A DNA stretch of 64,000 nt. Source: Dichotomocladium elegans. Its lineage: Eukaryota > Mucoromycota > Mucoromycetes > Mucorales > Lichtheimiaceae. Positions 36,422 to 46,026 of this stretch are shown one piece after another. The notes under the pieces were generated by a model that saw only the letters and a list, made by a program, of their open reading frames with translations, had not been told where the DNA came from and ran no database searches. The first letter of the stretch is position 1. Each line of letters starts with the position of its first letter. A program made the translations under genes and the position numbers. The stretch covers positions 1,550,001-1,614,000 of the forward strand of contig JAIXMN010000002.1 in assembly GCA_025716815.1 (NCBI GenBank), written 5' to 3'.

Positions 36422-37258
36422 AAATCCAAGTTGAGACATTCAATGAGCTCTGTTGTTGCTTCGGTAAAAGCAAATGTGTCGATAAGCCTCGGAAGTCTTG
36501 ATGAAGCAATAGATTTCTCAACATATATGTGATTCCTGTCAATACTGGGTTCCATAGACGATTGCACACCTTGGCCAACCCTCATCATGCAACTGTAAGA
36601 CACATTCCAGTGATTCAGAGAAGCAATTGTCTTGAAATGGAACTTTGCCAACAACGTCCAGTATAAATTCTTTTCGCATGAGGGCATGGGTGGAAATGCT
36701 TGAAGTTAGACTGTGATGATTCAAATGCATCGCTATAGGTGAACAATTGATGGCCATAGTTTGATGATAAGCTGTTTGCTCGTTGCTGGCAAGGGCAAGA
36801 CGGCTGCCGGTTTTGAGATCGAACGAAGGAGACATCATTTTCCTTTTTTTTTTCGTACTTGATCGTATTCATTGTCGTACATTGCAACTTGAACATCTGC
36901 AGTGTGACATGAAGCCATATGCTTTTTAAAGGTGTCCACCTTTTTGAATTGCTTGTTACAGCTTGCTAAGAGACATCTGAAACAACCGGCCAAGAGAGGG
37001 ACGCGTATTACATCTAACAACTATATAAAACATGTTAAGATCCTGCTCCTTCCAAGAAACATTCTTTAACTTACATTCACCAAGAGTCACGTTTGTTTCC
37101 AAGACATGTTCCCGTCGTCGATGTCGGTAAAGAGCATTGCGATCATTGAAGGCGATTTGGCAAAGCGAGCATTCAAAAGAATCTAGACCATCGTTGGATA
37201 TTTTCTTGCTTGCTGTCTCCTCTTCAGTTGTCATTGCAGAATTTTCTTCAATTGTCAT
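36422..37258 (-). pseudogene. Two-C2H2-finger gene inside the element (right copy)
   Basis: Mirror copy of 35534-36367. The start is complementary to 37256-37258. Both fingers are preserved. A run of 10 A (8 in the left copy) directly after DQVRKK shifts the frame, so the first frame stops there. Further downstream the frame that is broken in the left copy stays open here (MMSPSFDLKTGSRLALASNE through GWPRCAIVYGTQY, 36838-36539). The two copies are therefore broken at different places in the same gene. Confidence 0.7.
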
Positions 37259-38027
37259 AGGGTATTGATTATTGAATTGGTCATGCAGCGACAACAAGAA
37301 AAAGGGGCTCAGGATCTTTCACCGCCTTTTTTATATCTTTCTCCGCTCCTTGTTGAGACCTTTACTGACGCATTTGGCAGAATGAGAAGCGAAGCTTCTA
37401 AAGTCGCTCAAATATAAACTTTCGCATGCTTCAGCAATTCTAGTCATCAGTGTTTCTTTTTCCAAGAGTCTGTTTCTCTTCATTTTGCTCTTGACAACGG
37501 ACCAGAACCGCTCGATGGGATTCAGTTTAGGAGAATATGGAGGAAGATAAACATAGCGATATCCTCGAGAATTGATGTACTTGCCTATGTCAGTTGAGCT
37601 ATGAATAGGAGCATTATCCATGACAAGATAATGCTCCTTCCTTTCTGGATACTTGTCCATTTCATCAAGCGTAGCTTTCAAAAAGCTCAGATAATGACCT
37701 GTCACTGTTCCTTTGCTGTAGGCACCAGTCTCTTGTCCTAGTTTTGTCTTTTTGATCCGTTTTGGAACTCTCAAACTAACATTAATTAAGCCTGTGGCAG
37801 ATATGGCACTTAAAATCAATGTTGCGTTTGGCTTAGTTGAAGGCACTGTAACTATTGCAGGAGTTCCTTTCTTTGACCAAGCCATACCCCGTTTCAAGTT
37901 GATATGAAAGGCTGATTCATCAAGAAGGACGCAGTTTGTCGTGGCACTTTTTGTACCCAGTCATACCTTTGCAGGATCTTTTCTTGGCTATTTCTTTCCA
38001 CAGGCTGGAATTGGGCCTGTTTAATAG
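36422..38027 (-). repeat. Right arm of 1.6-kb inverted repeat
   Basis: Reverse complement of 34764-36367 with an estimated identity of about 98 percent judged by eye. Unlike the left arm, the element continues past this arm (to at least 38503), so the right copy is the longer one and the left copy is 5'-truncated. Confidence 0.95.
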
Positions 38028-38503
38028 ATAGATGGCATTCAGTTGTCATGAAGTTATAAATAGTGCTATCAGAAACATTAAGACCCACAAAGTTTTGCAT
38101 TACACTTTCTGCCACTTCAGTTACAACAGCAGACGGATCTTCATCAATCTAGTTTAAAAGAAACTGCTTATGCTCTTCTCCAGATACTTTCGGGTCCTCG
38201 TAATAACGCTTGACCCATCTCTGCGCTGCTCGGACATGAATGCCTAACTGTCTCCCTGCAGCAGAAGCATTCAAGCATTTGCTAAAAAAATAAATGGAAA
38301 AATTTAGTCTTATCTTCATCAGAGTAAACAGTATAACATCTCTTATTGCATAACTCCATATAAGCATCCACACTGCTCCTCTCATCTGCAACGGCACGCA
38401 TTACAGGATTATGAGGCCTCTCAGGAGGTTTATTCGCTAGGAATTGAGTACGAGAACTGATTGTTTCGATAGCGAACAACTCCTCGTCAACAGCAAGATC
38501 CAT
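37331..38503 (-). pseudogene. Tc1/IS630-like transposase (right, longer copy)
   Basis: Longest copy of the element's transposase. From 38503 it reads an acidic leader with MDLAVDEELFAIE, then KTKFFHLFFSKCLNASAAGRQLG (helix-turn-helix; a 7-T run at about 38282-38288 shifts the frame inside it), AAQRWVKRYYEDPKVSGEEH, an in-frame TAG, and IDEDPSAVVTEVAESVMQNF. The DDE half (37897-37331, 188 codons) is open with MAWSKKGTPAIVTVPS, VMDNAPIHSS and NPIERFW, DD34E spacing. The upstream frameshift between WVQK and LLDES is shared with the left copy. Differences from the left copy in the DDE ORF (for example P/S, V/M, G/S, Q/R) are mostly transitions. At least three lesions make this copy inactive unless introns or recoding explain them. 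Confidence 0.88.
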
Positions 38504-38527
38504 GGGCTCAACTCCGTTCTCATCAAC

Positions 38528-40177
38528 AACATGTCCTCGTCCATCTTCATAAAAAAATTATAAAGTAAATAGGAAAAAGAAACGCAAAAGGAAGCAATAA
38601 AAAATCCTGCCTTTATTATAAAAATAAAATGCCACGAGATTCAGCACATGCGAACACGGCTTTATTGCTGGATCAAACGACATCATTGTTGAACACGCAC
38701 GACACCAAACTCAAAAAATAGCGACTTTACTTTTTAAAATGACTGTATTTAGGACCAAAAATGAATAGTAGCACACGATAGCTAGTCTACAAAAATACAT
38801 AGAAGAGGAAGTACGAACGTTCCAGATAATGTAACAACCGCAATTGTAAGTGCCATGTTATGCAGTTCTGAAACGTAACTCCATAACAGTTTGATGTGCG
38901 ATGGTAGCCCATGGGCTTCTTTAACAGGCGGACAGGATCCGTATCTTGTACTTTAAGGAGTTTTGTCTGGATTACCACGGTATCATACATCTTTTCTATC
39001 TCTCGCTCCATCTCTGGCCATGGTCACGACTGGATATAAAGAATACGTATTCCCAAAGACTCTTGAGGAAATCTGTCGGATCATATCAATGACATAATTT
39101 TCTTTTTCCCTTCGTGCAGATCTCAATGGTCCGACTGCAATATACACTTGGAACGTTATTGAAGAATATCGCAGGCAAACACGCGCCGCCTCCATTTCAA
39201 ACGCCTTTGTAGAAGTGTGTGCATATATATTTAATAGCCAGAAGCTTGACATGTAGATTCTGAACGACCAGCATGTATTAACGCTACTTGGGGGGGGGGC
39301 AGCATTCTAAGAGTTTATATTTTCAACGGTAATATTCATTGCATACCTATTGCAAGCACGGTGCATCTCCTATCCATTGTTCATTTCTTATATCCTGTGA
39401 TTATACGTGATGTTAACGCTTTACAAAACGCTAAAAGCATGTTTAGTAAAGGTGCGTAGTCCATATCCCTTTATTTATTGAATGTACATGCCATTGTAGT
39501 TAACATGTCCTTCCGTAAACCCTTTCGCCCTTCTTTCCGCAAAGGTATTGGAAAATAAGACGATATGATCCGCAGATTTGACATAGCCCATGGCAGCGCA
39601 TCCATGCAAGCAGCCAACTACATGACTTAAAGGGTGGTTTGGTAGTGCTGGTTTGCAAGTTGCACTATGATACTGCCAAGACATAGAGCGTGCGTACAGT
39701 TCAGGAGCACATGCATTTGCGCGTTAGCCTTGACAACGCATATCCTATTAATACATGTTCTCTATACTACCTCACAACACACGTCATTCCGTCTTCTATG
39801 CATATCTCACGGCATTGATATTTGTCTCATTTCCATACGTGCCTCTATCTCTACTCTAAATAAGGTTCGTGGCGACGGATTCTCACATCGATGGTGAAGT
39901 GGTCCACCCTAATTTTGTAAGCAGTAGAGAGTATCGTAATTTTTTCTGGGCCCACTTTTTTCCCCCCAAAACGTTTGCCCAATCAAAAAGACGTGGACCT
40001 ATTCTGATTTCACCCCTTCTTTCGCGGTGCTTCCTTTCACTTGCTTCCCTGTGCTGGCCTTGAATCGAGGACCATTTTGGGTTTATACAAGTCGAGTTGT
40101 TCTGTATTGGCTGAGCCTTTTCCTTTTAATACCCTTGTACCTTTCCTTTTTGTGCGTCCTAATTCACAGCTTTCAAG
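38528..40177. other. Intergenic stretch
   Basis: Between the transposon copy and the first coiled-coil paralog. Minus-strand frames at 38787-39011, 38983-39252 and 39475-39684 are short and unrecognised. The true 5' end and terminal repeat of the right-hand element should lie within about 38504-38650, but I could not identify a terminal inverted repeat. The last 150 bases are the CT-rich promoter of the next gene. Confidence 0.4.
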
Positions 40178-41449
40178 ATGGCCTCTGAATCCCACTTGAC
40201 TGATCCCATGTATGAAGAGGATCCTTTTGCTGCTGGCCAGTCCCTTGAAGAAGAGTTACTCGGAAAGGGGTATTATATGGAAGCGCCTCTCGGATCCTCT
40301 CTTGCAGCCGAGCTCCACTCGGCCACGAGCGGCCCACCGCTCTCGCCTCCTGTAAGCAATAATGGGAACAGCAAGCTCGTTGCGATGGCAATGAACCGCA
40401 GCATGTCCAGTCCGATGCTCGACGAGCCTTCGTCGCCGTACGGAAAATCAAATCCGCCGGTGATTGATTTACATAAATTTACCAACGGCAGCGAGGGTGA
40501 CGATGCGGCGACCGCCGTGCGACTGCCCAGAGGGATGGATCCTTTTTCGAATCAGACGAGCCCGACTATATCGTCTTCTGGTCATCAGCAGTGGTCGGCG
40601 GCTATGAGCGTTTCTACAAGCATGTATGGCCGAAGCCGACGTTCGTCATTTTCATCCACATGGTCGTCCCTGGATGCGGAAGACGACGACCCCTTTGAAG
40701 CACTCAAGCGACAGCTAGAAGAACTCAACTCGGCCGTGTGGGAAACCAAAACGCTTCACAAACGCCTGTTTAATACCTTGTTAGCCGATGATACGCGAAA
40801 CAAATCGAACACCGGCATCACCAGCAGTAGCAACCATAGCAATAATAGTACCCTAAACCAAGGCGCAAGTCATTTTGCCCCTCCACTCGAGCTGGTCATC
40901 ACCTCCGTCGCCAACCTTGTCGAAGCAAAGTCCCGTGACCGCGAGCGCCAAACAAGTTATCTACGGAACGTCGATAACCATATTCGACAGGAAATAATGT
41001 GGATGAACCCGGAAGCAATCCGCGATCTCGAAAGTCTTTTCGCATCCATGAAATCAACTTTACACGACCAGGCTTACTCGTACGAAAACCCACTTCCAGC
41101 CATCCGCAAGCTGAACATGGAAACCTCCTCCATGACCGAGTCGCTTGAGGAACTCAAGGAAATCATGTACGTCTCTAAGCGACACGTTCAGGAACTCAAC
41201 TCACGCCTCCGATCGATTGCCAAGACCGTGCACGAGGTCCGCAAGGACATTCGACGGATAAATAAGTTCTTGGAAGAAAAGGACGACGACGACGCGGTGA
41301 TTCTAGAGAAGGGCGAGGTTGAGCAACGGGTCAAGGATATCATGTGGGGACTGGATGATCTGGACGAAAAGAGCTCGCGAGAGATCCGACAGATGCAGCT
41401 CTGTTGGGAAGGCCGTCTTGATGAAGTCGTCGCGGCTACTTCATCTTAA
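40178..41449 (+). CDS. Conserved coiled-coil protein, paralog A
   Basis: Single-exon gene, 423 residues, starting MASESHLTDPMYEEDPFAAG. Regions in order: an acidic N-terminal motif (DPFAAGQSLEEELLGKGYYM), GSSLAAEL, a low-complexity middle, the conserved RRSSFSSTWSSLDAEDDDPF, a helical block QLEELNSAVWETKTLHKRLF, an ITSVANLVEAKSRDRERQTS block, and a long C-terminal coiled coil ending EIRQMQLCWEGRLDEVV. The paralog at 48232-49332 shares every block. No catalytic motif was seen and I do not recognise the family. The architecture suggests a cytoskeletal, septum or trafficking scaffold, but that is inference only. The Ser/Arg motif RRSSFSS is a plausible phosphorylation site for a basophilic kinase. 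Confidence 0.85.
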   Translation: MASESHLTDPMYEEDPFAAGQSLEEELLGKGYYMEAPLGSSLAAELHSATSGPPLSPPVSNNGNSKLVAMAMNRSMSSPMLDEPSSPYGKSNPPVIDLHKFTNGSEGDDAATAVRLPRGMDPFSNQTSPTISSSGHQQWSAAMSVSTSMYGRSRRSSFSSTWSSLDAEDDDPFEALKRQLEELNSAVWETKTLHKRLFNTLLADDTRNKSNTGITSSSNHSNNSTLNQGASHFAPPLELVITSVANLVEAKSRDRERQTSYLRNVDNHIRQEIMWMNPEAIRDLESLFASMKSTLHDQAYSYENPLPAIRKLNMETSSMTESLEELKEIMYVSKRHVQELNSRLRSIAKTVHEVRKDIRRINKFLEEKDDDDAVILEKGEVEQRVKDIMWGLDDLDEKSSREIRQMQLCWEGRLDEVVAATSS

Positions 41450-43150
41450 GCAGAGAACTTCTCGATGTTTATACTGTATACCTCACTTTCTGTCTGCTAG
41501 CTTTTAAGTTGTACAATCTCTCTTATTCCCCACGCCCCTGCTTTATCGTCCTCCAATCCCGACTTCTTGCGACCAATTCCAGCAATGTGTACTCTGTTTT
41601 CCCTCTGTCTACCCTCCTGCGACATAAATGCCACAAAGTATATATCCTTTAAATCAAACGTTGGGCAATACCTCTGTTGTCTGCAAATTAAATATATAGA
41701 AATACAAATATATATATCGCTTACTAGTAAATTTGTATCAAGTCTACTCAGCCAAACCCTTCTTGACACATCAGTCACCGGAATATTTGATCCCGGAGCC
41801 CCATACAGTATCTCTCGCGCGCTTCTCTCTCTCTCTTTCTATCGAAGATAGAAGAACAGGGTCTCTGTGTGCGACATTGCACAATGTCGTACACCAAAAG
41901 CTGAGTATCAACCAATTTTTAACTAAAATAATGACCAGAAGAGGATGTAATGGTAATAACAAGCAATCCCTCTCGAGAGAGAGAGAGGCAGAAGTTCCGG
42001 GTCCGTTCTTGCAAAAAATGCAAGTTTTTTCCCGGGCATGTGGAGGAGGGTGACGGAAAACGACAAGTATCAATTTTTAGTCAGATACGATGTTCGTTAT
42101 ACCCACGATTCTTCGTCGACAACAGAGACGCCCTGCGCATTTTTCTCAACTGGTATATTTAAACCAGTTACTTTTCTTGTTCATTTTGAGGGAAAGAATA
42201 CCAAGCAGTTCGGCTGAAATCTTTTGCAGGAGGTTGTTCAAAAGGAAGAGAGCTTGAGGGTAGGCCGATGCTGGATTAGGAAATGGATGGTTTATTGGAT
42301 TTTCAGCCGCGACATCGCAAATGATTTTGCATTGTGCCTTGTCATCACCTTGTTTGCTTTTGCCCGCTGCTGCTGGTTACATCGTCGTCATTTTCACACT
42401 GAGAAAAGCATCGAAATTACTGAGCGCTTCAGAACGCATCATTGTCAGCAGCGAGGGCAGTGTTGCATTGTGCTTCAATGACTTTTTATCACGTGCTTTG
42501 TTAATAGGAACATCATCAGCCACCCCACAAACAAAGGCTTCCTCCACTGATGACGATAGACGCAGTTCCAACGCAGGAAAATCTTCATTGCGTAATACTG
42601 TATTTGGGATGGTACTTCACTCACCAGTAGCATATGTTTGATATTGATCCAAGTCATATGCTGCGCAACTTGTTGCTTGATGGAGGCAGAGAATGTTGGT
42701 GGACTTTTCTCGCTGGAGACCTGTTGGCAAAGTAAGAGGATTTAAAACAATATATGCGCTTTGTTATATTCCAAGAAAATCGCAGTATGTGGGCTCATGG
42801 TTTCTTTGTTAATAATAAACCCATAGGAATGCTTAGCAGAATGTTGATCACCAAAAATGGCAGGAGGACTGTCATCACTTGTCAAACAGCTACTGCTTTG
42901 AAGAGATCGCTCAAGCTGCTCGCCAGCAGCATCGGCAGAAGCGAGTACTGCTGTGTTGCTCTTATTCCTCGATCTTCCCAGCATACCTCTTGGAACTTAT
43001 TTACGTAATCTCAGCAAACTCTTCTCTGCGTTGCACAGAATTATTGTTAAAAGTTGACAGAGAAACGCATAAATAGGTGAATGAGTTTATCAATTATCCT
43101 TTCTTTTTCTTCGAACTCGATGTATCCCCAGCCGCATACGTACTTGCCAA
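41450..43150. other. Gene-poor stretch before the Fanzor relic
   Basis: 3' region of paralog A followed by unassigned DNA. Plus-strand sequence at about 41985-42060 encodes a short cysteine-containing piece (RVRSCKKCKFFPGHVEE). Minus-strand frames at 42377-42571 and 42742-42984 are coding-like but unrecognised. Some of this could be the 5' part of the mobile unit that carried the Fanzor gene. CT and GA repeats lie at 41821-41840 and 41974-41988. Confidence 0.35.
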
Positions 43151-45119
43151 ACTCATTTTAGATCGATAATTGCCGAAGACAAGGTCAACGTCCTCAAGAC
43201 TTCTTTGAGAACTATTGGTTGGAACAGGAGTACCAGGAAGCGCTGGAGGAACTGGTGCAGACTACCCACTTTTTTACTACTCATACATACCAGTTGTCGC
43301 GCTGGATCCTCCTCCATGGGCTGGAACACGGCCGTGACTTCAATCCCAGCGTGGTCCTCGGCCAAGCATTCTTTTATGAAGTATTCCTCAGTTTGGCTGG
43401 GAGAAAGATCATGCACAAGAAGGTTAAAGCATCGACCAAGGTTATTAGAACGCTCATACAGACACACCTTGAAGACCACAAGAAGTCTGCCGACATTGAA
43501 CCTGGGCAACACCGCAACGTATCCCAGGTGACAGCCTATGTAAGCACTGACATTATGACAGTCTACAAAGTTAATGTCCAGTTGCGGTTTGGCGAGTGTT
43601 CCCAGCGCGCTATGAACACTCGGTTGAACGTACGCCTGCGGAAGGTAAGATCTACGCAAGGAAATGGTTAACAAGGATGAACACGAGCTCCAGCCCATCC
43701 TCGCTGAGTTGTCACCGATCCTCCAATGTATGGCGACGCTTTTGCATTCGCAGAAGATGATATATGCTTGACGTCAAGAAATCTCTGGAGAGCTATCTTA
43801 ATGCTTCTAAGCGTTCCGCACATCAACACTCGAATCCTCTGCCAGCACATATCAAGGCAGGCATCCATTAAAGCACAATTGATCGAGAAGACATGGGGTA
43901 ATGTACTTGGCCTCATGTCCAAGGTGTTCAATGATAGGCATGGCAAAAGATTCTTAGGAGCGGTAGAGGCAGATGGAGTATCTATATCGATCATACTCAA
44001 GACCCCTGGCGCAAAGAGGAGCCTCAATTGCAAGCGAAATCGGACTGATGATGATGATACGAGGAGCAAAGACACTCAGAGGAAGCAGATTTTTCCTACA
44101 TTCATGACGTCCCACAAGACGAGTTACAAGACACCGAGGGAATATGCCTTCTCATTGATCCGGGCCGTTGTGATATTCTTTATGGGATGCACGAGTTGAG
44201 CACACCCGAGCTCTCCAAAATACACCGGTATACGCGCAACCAGCAGGCCCAAGTAACAAGGATGGTGAGCTTTTACCGGATACACGACATCTTCAAGGAC
44301 CGTTTTCATGACAAAAACTCTATCCGCTAGGCCGATGATAGGCTGCACAGATAACCCATAGCACCGTCAATGCCGTCAGGTACAAGCTTTACGTCGAGGT
44401 CTGAGGAAGGGAATGGTCGCTTCTCAGCAGCTTTTACAGCAGTACCATCACTATCTATATGGTATCGATGCACCCCGCGCACAGAAAGTATGGGCCGGCA
44501 AAAGCGGCTGGGGGAAGTGTCGAGCCAGAAATATGCATCCTTATACTGATCATGAGGCGTATAATTATCCACTCCATCGGAAATTGCGCCTCTCTGCCTA
44601 CATCAACCAAAGATAGGCTGATGCTAGATGAGTGCGGATGATACGACTCAAGTTCGGAAGGGACACCATACCTTTCAGAGGAAGTTGGACTGCATCCATG
44701 GCCCGTTAACATGAGGCCATCCGCGGCAAGGGTGGGCGGGAAAGGTTCAAGAGGTATGTGTTCAGGGCTCATTTGATTGACGAGTACCGCACCTCCATCA
44801 CCTGTCCCGAGTGCTCCAGCCGCCTGGAGTCCTTCAAGTGTGACTTAAATCTGCCACCATGACAGCGAGCAAGGCGTCCTAAGCTTAAATGCCATGTGCT
44901 TCTAAGGTATACAAACCTGAGTCCATGGAAGAGGTTACGGGATTGTCTCGATTGTGGCTTTGGAACAGAGGCACTGCGGCCGTGCTCAACTTCAGCCACA
45001 TCCTCCTGAGCCTCCGGGTTAATGGCGATATTCCAGAATGGTTCCGACACGCCAAATCGCAGGACGACAGTGAAAGTGACCTGGCACTCGCCAAGTCTGC
45101 AAAGGGCAAGATACAGTAA
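43150..45119 (+). pseudogene. Decayed Fanzor (eukaryotic TnpB-like RNA-guided nuclease)
   Basis: Remnant of a Fanzor protein, the eukaryotic relative of transposon TnpB and Cas12. Pieces appear in order in different frames. The N-terminal region (43219-43671) has FTTHTYQLSRWILLHGLEHG and AFFYEVFLSLAGRK. The RuvC-I block at 44151-44265 is LIDPGRCDILYGMHELST followed by KIHRYTRNQQAQ, matching the Fanzor pattern DPGRRD-L-Y-MHE with the catalytic Asp kept. Next come HRKLRLSAYINQR (44575-44615), WTASMAR-stop-HEAIRGKG (44683-44730), LIDEYRTSITCPECSSRLES (44773-44838), the zinc-ribbon start, and a C-terminal end (44956-45119) with LWNRGTAAVLNFSHILLSLR and GDIPEWFRHA. The family has WNRD in the RuvC-III site; here it is WNRG, losing the catalytic Asp. 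Multiple stops and frameshifts make it non-functional. A short perfect palindrome follows at 45136-45153. Confidence 0.85.
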
Positions 45120-46026
45120 CTGCTGCTACTAACAATTCACGAGTGAATTGCTAGCGCAAAGGCTAATTCCGGAATAAACAAGATACTTTGGCTACTCTCC
45201 ACTCGATGAATGGAGGGGAGGCACCCTGTAGGTGAGCCGGATGGGAAGAGAGCAATGCGGCCTGCTGTGTGACAGCAAAAAGACTCGATCTGCAAACATC
45301 ATCATTTCGTTGTATGTCCATCGGCTTATTGCACGCATAAATTGCCTCTATTGACCCACAAATACTGTTTACTGATGGCCAGATTCCCATGATCGCGCGA
45401 GGCAAACTTGAGTGAAAATAAAAGTTGAAAGATAGCTGACTTATTGACAATTAAATAACTTTTGCGCATAGCGTGTATCGTCTTTATCTGTCTCGAAGAA
45501 GAGAGCTTTTAAAGCAGATAACCGGTCACGAACAATTCCCATCTTCCTGAGAAAGCTGTTCTCGCAAACCTGAAGCACTGTCCGTTTATATTTGTGTTGA
45601 ATAAAAGCATTGATATATATGCCGTCCACCATTTCGACCTTGGCTGTGTATCCCCAAATTTATTCTCTCTATGGTCATAGAGCCTCCTTGTATCAGTATA
45701 ATGACACACTCTACGATGTACAAAGATCTGCGATACATGCCACGCCGCTAATTGTCGACTTTATCTGTGACTGAGCTCCGTAAGGTTCAATGCTCGACGT
45801 GTCACTGCAGTATGTAGCCATAGTAGATAGACACTCATCAGCTACCATAATATCATGTCGCCAATTGAAAGTCATCGGGGGAGGGAAGGGGCATAACTGC
45901 ACGGTAGACAATGAAGTTAGGATCTTGGATCTCTTGCTTTATTCACGGTATTTAGCGAATCAGCGCACCGCCGAAGCATGGTGCCTACCAAAAAGTTTTC
46001 CCCCATAAATATAAGAAAACCTCAGC
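45120..46026. other. Intergenic stretch after the Fanzor relic
   Basis: Begins with the palindrome CAATTCACGAGTGAATTG (45136-45153). Minus-strand frames at 45163-45450, 45441-45632, 45509-45709 and 45711-45911 lie end to end and look coding-like (for example DIMVADECLSTMATYCSD), but no family could be named. They may be a second decayed mobile-element gene. The last 100 bases are the rhomboid promoter. Confidence 0.35.

Noticed and set aside
36381..36578. Short ORFs around the palindrome centre as new genes
   Set aside because: They are the same arm sequence read twice and run across the spacer by chance.
43219..44199. Two plus-strand ORFs (150 and 157 codons) as separate intact hypothetical genes
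   Set aside because: They are frame-broken parts of one Fanzor-like reading, shown by ordered motifs before and after them.
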